Source: DATMBL01 sp050735975 (GTDB lineage Bacteria; Desulfobacterota; Binatia; UBA9968). From it: a DNA stretch of 14,863 nucleotides. The notes beneath the pieces are model-generated. The model saw nothing but the letters and a program-made list of their open reading frames with translations. It made no database searches and had not been told where the DNA came from. A program made the translations under genes and the position numbers. Location: contig JBOHVS010000316.1 in NCBI GenBank assembly GCA_050735975.1, forward strand, positions 1 through 14,863, written 5' to 3'. Positions 6,734-13,707 of this stretch are shown piece after piece (the first letter of the stretch is position 1; every line of letters begins with the position of its first letter).

Positions 6734-7972
6734 CTAGAATCCTAACTCCGCTTGTAAGGGATTAAGATAATCAAGGAGAATGACCGGCACCTCTGATCCC
6801 TTTTCCAAAAATCTTTGTTGTTCGTCCGCCACAACCAGTCCTTGAGCCAGCGATAAAGAACGCAAAACGCCGGAACTCTGCGTTCCGGTGCCTGAGACGT
6901 ACATTTTGCCATTCTGCCGACGAATCCGGCAGCGAATAAACTCTTTGAGCCCGCCGGTTTTTTGAACGTCGTGTTCCAAAATAGCCTTTGCCACCGGCAA
7001 GAAAAGCTTTCGGTGGCCCATCATCTTGAGTAGAGCGGGCCGGGCGTAGAGCAGAAATGAAACGGCCGAGGATACTGGATTGCCAGGAAGGCCCAAGACC
7101 GGCTTGTGACCGATCCGGCCAAAAGCCATCGGGTGACCCGGCCGTTGCGCCACCTTCCAGAACTGCATGCGCACGCCAATGTCGCCGAGCGCTTCCTTGA
7201 CGAAATCGTAATCGCCTACCGAGACGCCGCCTGAAGTGATGACGACATCGTACCTGAGAGCTTTTTTCAACGCAGCCGCCAAACTCTTTCGTCGATCGCG
7301 CACGATGCCAAGAACTCGCGGCACGGCGCCGGTCTCTTCAATTGAGGCCGCAAGCGTGTAGCTATTGCTGTTAACGATCTTCCCGGGCCTGGGAGGCTCG
7401 GCCACCTCCAAGAGTTCATCTCCCGTGGAAATGAGCGCTACCGTGGGCCGGCGATAGACCCTGACCCGACTTTTTCCAACGGAAGCCATCAATCCCGTGT
7501 CCGCCGGAATGATTCTCTTGCCTTGCTCGAGAATCGTCTGCCCCTTCGCTATGTCTTCACCGGCCCTTCGAATATGGCTTCCGGCCCCATCCGTCCTATT
7601 TATCCGGACTTTCTCTCCCGAAGCGGAGGTATGTTCGACTCGGACAACCGTGTCCGCGCCCCGCGGTATCGGCGCGCCGGTCATGATCCTGGTCGCGGTT
7701 CCCCTTGTCAGACGACGCTTGGCGACAAAACCCGCGGGGACCGTCTCGAGGATGCGCAAAGTGACGGCAGCTTTTTCGCTCCCGCTCGCCACATCCTCCC
7801 AGCGAACCGCAAAGCCATCCATCGCGGAATTGTCGAACGGTGGAACGTTGCGGCTTGCACGCACATTCTCGTGGAGAATCCGCCCGTAAGCGCGGACGAT
7901 CGGCACTTCTTCGGCAGGCATGGGACGGATTTCCGAGAGAATAAGTTGAACTGCTTCTCCGACCGTGATCAC
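6734..7972 (-). CDS. moeA: Molybdopterin molybdenumtransferase
   Basis: 412 aa. It inserts molybdate into adenylylated molybdopterin to complete the molybdenum cofactor. The family's domains appear in order: PPFDNSAMDGFA at 44-55, IMTGAPIPRGADTVV at 96-110, the GTP-binding-like MoCF domain with STGDEL (182-187) and TSGGVSVGDYD (246-256), RPGHPM (277-282) and GLPGNPVS (294-301), then the C-terminal beta domain. The start is GTG at 7972 (MITVGEAVQLIL), which matches the conserved N-terminus; three nearby ATGs upstream are out of frame. No other cofactor gene is adjacent, but the lone ModF-like ATPase lies 1.3 kb away on the same strand. The promoter region upstream carries a tandem repeat. Confidence 0.95.
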   Translation of the reverse strand: MITVGEAVQLILSEIRPMPAEEVPIVRAYGRILHENVRASRNVPPFDNSAMDGFAVRWEDVASGSEKAAVTLRILETVPAGFVAKRRLTRGTATRIMTGAPIPRGADTVVRVEHTSASGEKVRINRTDGAGSHIRRAGEDIAKGQTILEQGKRIIPADTGLMASVGKSRVRVYRRPTVALISTGDELLEVAEPPRPGKIVNSNSYTLAASIEETGAVPRVLGIVRDRRKSLAAALKKALRYDVVITSGGVSVGDYDFVKEALGDIGVRMQFWKVAQRPGHPMAFGRIGHKPVLGLPGNPVSSAVSFLLYARPALLKMMGHRKLFLPVAKAILEHDVQKTGGLKEFIRCRIRRQNGKMYVSGTGTQSSGVLRSLSLAQGLVVADEQQRFLEKGSEVPVILLDYLNPLQAELGF

Positions 7973-8020
7973 ATGCGCATCATCACTCGATCCCGAGCAA
8001 CAATCAACCGCCGAGGCAGG

Positions 8021-8041
8021 CTGCTAGCCCACTGCTAGCCC
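8021..8041. repeat. Tandem pair of CTGCTAGCCC upstream of moeA
   Basis: CTGCTAGCCC occurs at 8021-8030 and again at 8032-8041, separated by one A. Each copy contains the palindrome GCTAGC. It is 49 bp upstream of the moeA start codon, where an operator would be expected, but no known regulator site is recognised. Confidence 0.6.
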
Positions 8042-8060
8042 GGATTATTCACGAGGCCGG

Positions 8061-8087
8061 GAACACTATCAACGAATTGTCGTGTTC
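8061..8087. repeat. GAACAC / GTGTTC inverted repeat
   Basis: Perfect 6-bp arms (8061-8066 and 8082-8087) are separated by 15 bases. It may be a regulator half-site pair or a weak hairpin in the moeA upstream region. It is short enough to be chance. Confidence 0.35.
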
Positions 8088-8093
8088 TCTTTC

Positions 8094-8218
8094 ATTGCAA
8101 ATTTCAAATTGTAAAGTGCAAAAGTCAAAATGAATAACACCTTAACAGCTCGAAAACGAGGGAACGTTCCTTGTCCGGGCATTTTTCAATTTGCAATTTA
8201 TACTTGGCATTTTGCAAT
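8094..8218. repeat. 125-bp imperfect inverted-repeat element
   Basis: Two 39-bp arms (8094-8132 and 8180-8218) pair ungapped at 29 of 39 positions, both beginning ATTGCAAA from the outside and ending AAAATG inside. They are AT-rich in contrast with the flanking DNA. The centre carries a perfect hairpin CTCG-AAAA-CGAG (8149-8160) directly followed by the 10-bp palindrome GGAACGTTCC (8161-8170). No target-site duplication or coding sequence is visible. It is probably a REP/MITE-like intergenic element. Confidence 0.6.
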
Positions 8219-8247
8219 CCATGAATAATGCAGGCTAGGTTCTGGCA

Positions 8248-8271
8248 TTGACCAAAACGGTTGTATATAAT
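8248..8271 (+). promoter_or_regulatory. Promoter-like TTGACC / TATAAT pair before the DUF3750 gene
   Basis: TTGACC (8248-8253) and a perfect TATAAT (8266-8271) are separated by 12 bp, the same short spacing as the pair at 6203-6226. If TATAAT is the -10 element, transcription would begin about seven bases before the ATG at 8285, giving an almost leaderless message; this fits the absence of a ribosome binding site there. Confidence 0.4.
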
Positions 8272-8284
8272 TCGCCGCAAGCAC

Positions 8285-9070
8285 ATGCTCTCTCAAATCC
8301 TCATATTTGCGTTTCTCTTCCTGCTGTCACTGCCGGTATTTGTGCTGCTTTCCGGAGCGGCGCAACTGGGGCAAGATTATCGGACTGCCGACCGCTCGAG
8401 CGCCGGTATCGCGCCGCACCCAGAGACCACACCCGAGGCTGTCGTGCAAGTTTACGCCGCGCGGGCACTGAACTGGCGCGGTATATTCGGCGTGCACGCC
8501 TGGATCGCCACCAAGCCGGAAAACGCAAAAGAGTACGCCGTGCATCACGTTATCGGCTGGCGTTTGTACCGCAATTTGCCCGTGGTCGTTTCCGCCCCTG
8601 GCACTCCCGATCGTAGGTGGTTTGGCAACGAACCTGGGATCCTTGCGGAGATTAGAGGAGAGGAAGCAAATCGCGCGATTCCCAAGATCTATGACGCTGT
8701 ATCGACTTATCCGTATCAGAACGAGTATAACGTATGGCCCGGTCCCAACAGCAACACTTTTGTCGCCTACGTCGCCCGCCATGTTCCGGAGCTGAGATTG
8801 GATTTGCCCGCAACCGCTATCGGCAAAGACTATCCCATCAACGGTTCGATCATCGATCGGGCACCGAGTGGAACTGGATACCAAGTCTCGATGCTGGGAG
8901 TCCTGGGGGTTCTTCTAGGGGTGGAAGAAGGGATCGAGGTGAATTTGCTCGGGTTGAGCTTCGGAGTCGACTTCGCCAAGCCCGCGCTCAGACTGCCCTT
9001 CATCGGCCGGCTTGGATTCAGTAACGACAAGCAGCCTGCTGAAAAACCCTCATATGCAAGGAGCGAATAG
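8285..9070 (+). CDS. DUF3750-family envelope protein
   Basis: 261 aa from ATG at 8285; a TTG 24 bases upstream is in frame but falls within the promoter-like sequence. A hydrophobic N-terminus (residues 3-24) acts as a signal or anchor. The conserved-looking core includes HAWIATK (71-77), the YAVHHVIGW stretch (84-92), and YPYQNEYNVWPGPNSNTFV (142-160). The region 203-230 is glycine- and leucine-rich (MLGVLGVLLGVEEGIEVNLLG). I place it in DUF3750 from these motifs; the function of that family is unknown to me. Loss of Cys and presence of a His followed by a GPNSNTF motif recall lipid-acting or papain-like folds only loosely. It stands alone on the plus strand, convergent with the ABC ATPase. 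Confidence 0.75.
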   Translation: MLSQILIFAFLFLLSLPVFVLLSGAAQLGQDYRTADRSSAGIAPHPETTPEAVVQVYAARALNWRGIFGVHAWIATKPENAKEYAVHHVIGWRLYRNLPVVVSAPGTPDRRWFGNEPGILAEIRGEEANRAIPKIYDAVSTYPYQNEYNVWPGPNSNTFVAYVARHVPELRLDLPATAIGKDYPINGSIIDRAPSGTGYQVSMLGVLGVLLGVEEGIEVNLLGLSFGVDFAKPALRLPFIGRLGFSNDKQPAEKPSYARSE

Positions 9071-9236
9071 CAAGCGCAGAAGCCGAAGGCCAGAGATCAG
9101 AAGAAATCATTTCGAAGCTCGAAATTCGATTGTGCAATTGGATCCTCACCGCCTGCGGCCCTTGCCTCAGCCGGAGACTGATCCGCCTTAGCCACAAACC
9201 TTGGACGGATCCGGCTTTCGTGGCATACCTCCGGCG
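9071..9236. other. 166-bp spacer between convergent genes with small hairpin
   Basis: There is no gene. A perfect 7-bp stem with 3-base loop (ATTTCGA-AGC-TCGAAAT) lies at 9109-9125, 38 bp past the DUF3750 stop. Short GATCCG/CGGATC inverted repeats lie near 9179-9212. Neither is followed by a T-run, so intrinsic termination is possible but unproven. Confidence 0.4.
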
Positions 9237-10031
9237 TCACCTTACAATCGGCCAGTACCGGCCCTTGCTCTTCATGATAGCAAGCCGCACGCCATAGAGT
9301 TCTTCCAGGAGACTGGGTTTCATCACCTTCTCGGTGTTGCCAGCGTAGAGTATCCCGCCGTCCTTCATGACAACAGTCTTGCGAAATACCGGTAGGATCT
9401 CTTCGACGTGGTGCGTGACATAAATCAATGAGGGGATCCGCTTCCGGTTTGCCAGTTTTCCGAGCGAAGCAAGAAAGGCCTCTCGTGCCGCCGGGTCCAT
9501 CCCGGCGCAGGGTTCATCGAGAACGATGAGATAAGGTTGAGCCATCCGCGCTCGGGCAATCATCACTTTTTGCTGTTCACCCTGAGACAACAACCCGAAA
9601 CGCTGATCCCGCAAATGGCCGCAGCCTAATTCATCCAAATATGCGTCGGCCGAAGCGTAGTCTTTGTTTGAGGCTTCGCCGGCGAATTTTTCGAGATAAC
9701 CGATCTGAGCGAACTTGCCGGACAGAACCGTTCGAATAACCTTCTCCTCGGGCGGAATCTCAGAAGCCAATGTGGACGTTACCCAACCGATGCTTCTACG
9801 CAGAATAGGAAGATTGACCAGCTCTTTTCCGCGGCGAAAAACCTTGCCTCCGGCATTGGGCCACAGATAACCGCAGGCTATCTTGAGAAGGGTTGTCTTG
9901 CCGGCGCCATTGGGGCCGAGGATCGCCCAGTGTTCACTCTGGCGAACCATCCAATCCACGGAAGAGAGAATCCTTTTACCGTTCCCGACGTAGGAGACGT
10001 TGCGGAGCTCGAGCGCTCGGATCTTTTTCAC
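9237..10031 (-). CDS. Solitary ABC ATPase, ModF/YlmA-like
   Basis: 264 aa. It has a complete ATPase: Walker A GPNGAGKTT (39-47), signature LSQGE (148-152), Walker B LIVLDEP (168-174) with catalytic E173, and H-loop H207 (VTHHVEE). The Q-loop reads IGWVTST, with Ser86 where the glutamine normally sits; my recollection is that ModF/YlmA-type ATPases share this. No permease or binding protein gene is next to it, so it may work with a distant transporter or have a non-transport role. The GTG start at 10031 lies 9 bp after the amidohydrolase stop with no clear ribosome site, suggesting coupling. The substrate is not predictable; the molybdate association is by family resemblance and the nearby moeA only. 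Confidence 0.85.
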   Translation of the reverse strand: MKKIRALELRNVSYVGNGKRILSSVDWMVRQSEHWAILGPNGAGKTTLLKIACGYLWPNAGGKVFRRGKELVNLPILRRSIGWVTSTLASEIPPEEKVIRTVLSGKFAQIGYLEKFAGEASNKDYASADAYLDELGCGHLRDQRFGLLSQGEQQKVMIARARMAQPYLIVLDEPCAGMDPAAREAFLASLGKLANRKRIPSLIYVTHHVEEILPVFRKTVVMKDGGILYAGNTEKVMKPSLLEELYGVRLAIMKSKGRYWPIVR

Positions 10032-10040
10032 CGTGGCCGA

Positions 10041-11036
10041 TTACACTTTGAACCGCGCGAAGACCTTCTCAGCGTTCTTCTGGAAAATGAGATCTTTCTG
10101 TTCAGCGTTCAGCCAGGGAATACTTTCGATCTGCGGCCTTACGTCGTCATACCACCTGCCCGTCCGCGGATCGGTCTTCGAGCCGGCGCCCGGTCGCTCG
10201 GTCCCGAAGAGGCAGCGGTCCGGCCCGACGATTTTGAAAAGCAATTCCAGCGATTCGACATTGTAGAGCGCTGTGTCGAAGTAAAGTTGACGCAACCGCT
10301 CGTCGAAGTTCTCGGTATCTTTCGGCCCGCGCAACTGGGAGCGCCACCGGCCGACCTGGTAAGGAACCGAGCCGCCGCCGTGCGAAATGATCAGCTTGAG
10401 CTTCGGAAAATCTTGAAACGCCTTGGAGTCGACCAGAGACAGAATCGCGATGCTTTCTTCGGTGATAAAGTGGCTATGGAACGATTCGCGGGGATTGCGG
10501 CAACTCGCCCCATGAACCAGCCCCGGAATATCCAGCTCGACCATCTTCTCGTATAGCGGATACCAGTACTCGTTACCCATGCCGGGAGTCAAACCGTCGC
10601 CTTCTCCGGGGTCAGGATTAATCATAATACCGACGAATCCGAGTTCTTTGATGCAGCGCTCCAGCTCTTCGAACGTGTTCGTCGGGCTTGCACCGCCGCA
10701 TTGCGGCAGGCCGGCGATCGCGCGAAACTTTTTGGGTTCGAGCTTCACCTGCAGCGCCAGCGCATCGTTGACCGCCTGGATGTACCAGTGCACGATCTTT
10801 TCGGGTTTCTCCGAATGCATCATCGTATAAGGCCGGGGCGAAATAAAAGCGAAATCGGTGCCGACCTGGTCCAGCACTTCGGAATGTTTATGCCCATGCC
10901 ACTTGGCCCGCTGGATGCTTTCCTCCGTCACGACTTCGCCCCGTGGACGATGAAAGCCGCGGCTGTTGATCAAACCGGCTTGGAAAATCTGCAGTTCGTT
11001 GCCGGCGACAATATGGTTATGGATGTCGATAATCAT
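10041..11036 (-). CDS. Amidohydrolase-superfamily enzyme (ACMSD / 4-oxalomesaconate hydratase-like)
   Basis: 331 aa, the usual length for amidohydrolase-2 TIM barrels. Metal-site residues are visible: H6 and H8 (DIHNH), H175 (GLVHGAS), H219 (ISHGGG) and E280 in FGTERPGAGS. ACMSD-type decarboxylases carry an Asp at the last position, whereas LigJ/GalB-type 4-oxalomesaconate hydratases carry a Glu in an FGSE-like motif followed by DPxTGxxxDD; here DPRTGRWYDD follows. This points to the hydratase side of the family or a near relative acting on ring-cleavage acids. A GGGGGA ribosome site precedes the ATG. The MFS gene upstream on the same strand is a possible importer of the substrate, although a mobile element lies between them. 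The exact substrate is unknown. Confidence 0.85.
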   Translation of the reverse strand: MIIDIHNHIVAGNELQIFQAGLINSRGFHRPRGEVVTEESIQRAKWHGHKHSEVLDQVGTDFAFISPRPYTMMHSEKPEKIVHWYIQAVNDALALQVKLEPKKFRAIAGLPQCGGASPTNTFEELERCIKELGFVGIMINPDPGEGDGLTPGMGNEYWYPLYEKMVELDIPGLVHGASCRNPRESFHSHFITEESIAILSLVDSKAFQDFPKLKLIISHGGGSVPYQVGRWRSQLRGPKDTENFDERLRQLYFDTALYNVESLELLFKIVGPDRCLFGTERPGAGSKTDPRTGRWYDDVRPQIESIPWLNAEQKDLIFQKNAEKVFARFKV

Positions 11037-11110
11037 ATCATTCCCCCGTCAATTCATTTGCCCGAACGTATCAGAGACCAGTCCCTCTTTGTCAAGTCAT
11101 CATGCACTTC

Positions 11111-11281
11111 GCTAGTGGTTCAGTTACAACCAGAGCCTACCGTTACATCAGGAAAGATTCCTCGCTCCCGCTCGGAACGACACCTAAAGGATTTGTCATC
11201 CCGAATCCTTCGACTGTCACTCTGAGCGCGGCGTCTCAGGACAAGCTCCGTGAGGGATCTTGGCCAAATTGAACCACTACC
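11111..11281. mobile_element. 171-bp MITE-like element with terminal inverted repeats and 8-bp target duplication
   Basis: Terminal 15-mers GCTAGTGGTTCAGTT (11111-11125) and, read in reverse complement, GGTAGTGGTTCAATT (11281-11267) match at 13 of 15. The element is flanked immediately by the exact direct repeat TGCACTTC (11103-11110 and 11282-11289), as expected for a target-site duplication. It has no gene. The interior carries an imperfect palindrome of the GTCAT...GAGCG...ATCTT type. It lies 75 bp upstream of the amidohydrolase start. No matching transposase is in the window. Confidence 0.75.
11154..11260. repeat. GTCATTCTGA-type imperfect palindrome, copy 1 (inside the MITE)
   Basis: The left arm (11154-11182) runs AGATTCCTCGC...GGAACGACA and the right arm (11215-11260) begins TGTCACTCTGAGCG and ends GAGGGATCT. 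The reverse complement of the left arm also begins TGTC and shares TC-GAGCG and GAGG-ATCT with the right arm. An extra TTGTCATCCCGAATCC unit lies between them. It is the most diverged of three related palindromes in this window. Confidence 0.5.
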
Positions 11282-11321
11282 TGCACTTCTTGATGATAGT
11301 GATCTAGTCGAAGCCGACTTG

Positions 11322-12635
11322 TCACCGGCCGGCGGGTTTCTGTGGTGGATGAAGCATAAGGCTCAAGAACGCCGATACAATTAAAGCGCCGCCAAAAATG
11401 ATGAAAGAAAGCCCGTAGCCTCGGGTGAGATCGAAAAGAAACCCGAAAAACGGCGGGCCGATTGCCGCCAGGCCGTGAGTGAGGAGTAATCCCAGGCCGC
11501 GCACCGTTCCCAGCGACTGGCGCCCGAAATAATTCGCCCAGAACAGGTCCGGCAACACCATGCTCCCACCCAATCCGATCCCGTAAAGCAAGAATCCGGC
11601 GTAAAGCAGAAAAAGATTTCCCGTCGAAATCGCCAGACCCAGCCCTACTCCCTGAACAAGGAATTTGAGCATGGCGACGAATCGTATCTCAACCCGTTCA
11701 GCAAAAAATCCCCATACCAACGGCGATGCCAGTTGCATTGAGGCGATCGCGCTCATCACGGTTGCCGCGACCACGGCTGAATGCCCCAGGTCGCTCACGT
11801 ACGCAAACACGTGGAGATTGAGACCCGTAACACCAATCCCGGAAATGCCGAACGTGATTACCAGCAGCCAAAAAGCGCGGGTGCGCGCCGCTTCCGCGCG
11901 CGTCCAGACCACGTCATGCTGTCTATCCTCGGTCGAAACCGCCCGCCTTTTCGAGGCGTCAATCGAGCTGTTCGCAGTGACCGGTCCGGGGGCGCCGTCC
12001 GGGTAGAGGCCGATTTCTTCCGGCGACCGTCGAACGAACAACAGCGCCGGGCCAACGACCAGAATGAGAGTGGCAAGTCCAAAGACCGCCCATGTTTGCC
12101 GCCAACCAATCAAAACAATTAAGGATGCCGCCACAATCGGCATGCCGACCTTGGCGAAGCCGATCCCCATACTGCCAAAGGCAAGAGCGCGGCCGCGTCG
12201 ATGATAAAACCACTGCGCAATAGCGACGTTGATGACCATGTAGCCCATAAACGCATCGCCGGCCGTAATCAAGGTCCAGCGCACAGCGGCAAACTGCCAA
12301 AAATTCTCAACGTGACTGAGGATAAAATAGCCGATCGCCACGACGATCGCTCCCGAAGCCATCATCCAGCGACCGCCGAAACGATCGACCATCGTGCCGA
12401 TCAACGGCGCCATGGAGGCGCCGATCAATCCTTCGACCGAACGGAGTAACGAAAACACCCCGCGTGAAACGCCCAGGTCTTCGGTTAGAGGTTTGAGAAA
12501 GACACTGAGCGTGCTGGCGAGAGAAAAAGCCGAGGCGACGTTGGCGAGAAAACCGACACCGACGATGTACCAGCCATAAAAAATTCCCTGCCTAACTCTA
12601 CCCCGCGTAGCTTCAACCGTAGGTGCCACAAACAA
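11322..12635 (-). CDS. MFS transporter, OFA/monocarboxylate-like
   Basis: 437 aa, about twelve membrane helices in two six-helix halves with a charged cytoplasmic loop (about residues 206-250). The MFS motif-A-like sequence GTMVDRFGGRW lies at 80-90 between helices 2 and 3. The N-terminus FYGWYIVGVGFLANV resembles the start of oxalate/formate-antiporter-like and other organic-acid carriers. The frame has no ATG start: TTG at 12635 or GTG at 12629 are the options, both without a clear ribosome site, and an in-frame TAA at 12639-12641 blocks extension. It lies upstream of the amidohydrolase on the same strand, suggesting uptake of a small organic acid, but the intervening 285 bp with a mobile element makes co-transcription uncertain. 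Confidence 0.88.
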   Translation of the reverse strand: MFVAPTVEATRGRVRQGIFYGWYIVGVGFLANVASAFSLASTLSVFLKPLTEDLGVSRGVFSLLRSVEGLIGASMAPLIGTMVDRFGGRWMMASGAIVVAIGYFILSHVENFWQFAAVRWTLITAGDAFMGYMVINVAIAQWFYHRRGRALAFGSMGIGFAKVGMPIVAASLIVLIGWRQTWAVFGLATLILVVGPALLFVRRSPEEIGLYPDGAPGPVTANSSIDASKRRAVSTEDRQHDVVWTRAEAARTRAFWLLVITFGISGIGVTGLNLHVFAYVSDLGHSAVVAATVMSAIASMQLASPLVWGFFAERVEIRFVAMLKFLVQGVGLGLAISTGNLFLLYAGFLLYGIGLGGSMVLPDLFWANYFGRQSLGTVRGLGLLLTHGLAAIGPPFFGFLFDLTRGYGLSFIIFGGALIVSAFLSLMLHPPQKPAGR

Positions 12636-12751
12636 GCATTAACAGGGATTCATTGGCCTGCGCAATTGCTCAGCAGATCTGCCGTGGACTGGGTCAGGCA
12701 ATAATCAAACGATTTACTAAGGAGTTCATAGGGAACTAGGCATAAGGCGAC

Positions 12752-12817
12752 TGTCATTTCGACCGCAGGGAGAAATCTTTTTATTCGGTTAGATTCCTCA
12801 CATGGTTCGGAATGACA
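12752..12817. repeat. GTCATTTCGA-type imperfect palindrome, copy 2
   Basis: 27-bp arms at 12752-12778 and 12791-12817 both begin TGTCATT from the outside and end AATCT inside, pairing at 20 of 27 positions around a 12-base centre. It sits in the gap between the divergent MFS start and the M48 protease stop; both genes are minus strand, so it could end the MFS-upstream region or act as a terminator for the M48 transcript. Confidence 0.65.
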
Positions 12818-12870
12818 CATGCAATGGCGTCAGAAAAGGCAACTACTGACCCTTACGATGGATGTCCGGG

Positions 12871-13602
12871 CTAGTGTTGAAGCCGCTTTGTTTGAATCAG
12901 CTTTCTTAAGTTCTCGATCCGCTCTTGCCCGCTCGGATGGCTGCTCAAAAAGGGTATTTGTATTCCGCCAGGCATATTCAGCATTTTTTCATGCAGCCGT
13001 ACCGCCGCTTCAGGATCAAAGCCGTTCGCCAGCATATAATCGATGCTCAGCGCGTCCGCTTCCCGCTCATCGTCGCGGCTATAGGAGGCTTCGATCAAGT
13101 CGGCACCGAGTCCGGTAATGTATCCGGCCGCGGGCACGCCCGCCATGCCCATGCCAATGCCCACAAGAGAACCGATGCCTTGAATTGTATTTGCTCGAAT
13201 CGTTCCCTGATCGACGTGACCTTTGACCCAGTGAGCTGTTTCATGTCCCAGCAAGGCGGCAAACCCGTCGAGGTCGTCGCCGATCAACTTGACCATCGCA
13301 GTATTGATCCCGATCACGCGCCGGCCGTCCATGAATCCGGCGAAAGCATTGGGTTCCTCGCCTTCGGCAAAGATCAGCTCGGCTTGAATGTTCGCGGTTC
13401 GAGCGATCCGTATGTGCGCCAGTAGAAGCTTCTGGACCGTCTGAGTATTCATCGTCATGACGATCTTCTCGTCCGGGCGCTGGAGGGCAATGGCCGGCGT
13501 TGGCGCGAAAGCCAGTTCGCGCGCGCGCCAGACCAGCCGACCCTGCGATGTCGAGCAGCCGACGGCCGTTAATGAGCAGAGGAACAATAGGAGTCTAATC
13601 AT
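12871..13602 (-). CDS. M48-family zinc metalloprotease, predicted lipoprotein
   Basis: 243 aa. The signal peptide ends in a lipobox, TAVGC, with lipidation at C16, so the protein is an envelope lipoprotein facing the periplasm. The catalytic motif HETAH is at 120-124 (ligands H120, H124; catalytic E121), and the third zinc ligand is E181 in DDEREADALSIDYM. SSHPSGQERI (220-229) is the conserved C-terminal signature of this family. It lacks the multi-helix membrane domain of HtpX and the TPR region of BepA, so it is closest to short LoiP/YggG-type proteases. It is divergent from the SIMPL gene, with starts about 105 bp apart. A role in outer-membrane protein quality control is inferred from the family. 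Confidence 0.9.
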   Translation of the reverse strand: MIRLLLFLCSLTAVGCSTSQGRLVWRARELAFAPTPAIALQRPDEKIVMTMNTQTVQKLLLAHIRIARTANIQAELIFAEGEEPNAFAGFMDGRRVIGINTAMVKLIGDDLDGFAALLGHETAHWVKGHVDQGTIRANTIQGIGSLVGIGMGMAGVPAAGYITGLGADLIEASYSRDDEREADALSIDYMLANGFDPEAAVRLHEKMLNMPGGIQIPFLSSHPSGQERIENLRKLIQTKRLQH

Positions 13603-13693
13603 CGTCTAACCACGTAAGTGTCTCCTAAGAACAGGCGACCCGTCAAGGCTGGCGGCAAGGCTGCTTTTGCGGTACTTTTTATTAGGGCCTGTC

Positions 13694-13699
13694 AAGGAG
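13694..13699 (+). promoter_or_regulatory. Shine-Dalgarno AAGGAG for the SIMPL gene
   Basis: AAGGAG lies eight bases before the ATG at 13708. The open frame could begin 30 codons earlier at a GTG, but this site plus a signal peptide beginning right at the ATG decides the start. Confidence 0.75.
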
Positions 13700-13707
13700 T
13701 TGTGCAT

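Larger units (their letters stand above)
7973..8284. other. 312-bp gene-free divergent region between moeA and the DUF3750 gene
   Basis: No coding signal was found. It contains, left to right, an 11-bp tandem repeat (8021-8041), a GAACAC...GTGTTC inverted repeat (8061-8087), a 125-bp inverted-repeat element (8094-8218) and a promoter-like sequence for the plus-strand gene (8248-8271). It must hold the promoters for moeA and the DUF3750 gene. Confidence 0.6.

Noticed and set aside
9109..9125. Intrinsic terminator after the DUF3750 gene
   Set aside because: The stem is AT-rich, only 7 bp, and lacks a following T-run on either strand, so I note it only as a hairpin.
9930..10556. 208-codon plus-strand open frame
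   Set aside because: It is antisense to the start of the ABC ATPase and most of the amidohydrolase, both well supported.
13618..13707. N-terminal extension of the SIMPL protein from GTG at 13618
   Set aside because: AAGGAG is correctly spaced for the ATG at 13708 and the signal peptide begins there.
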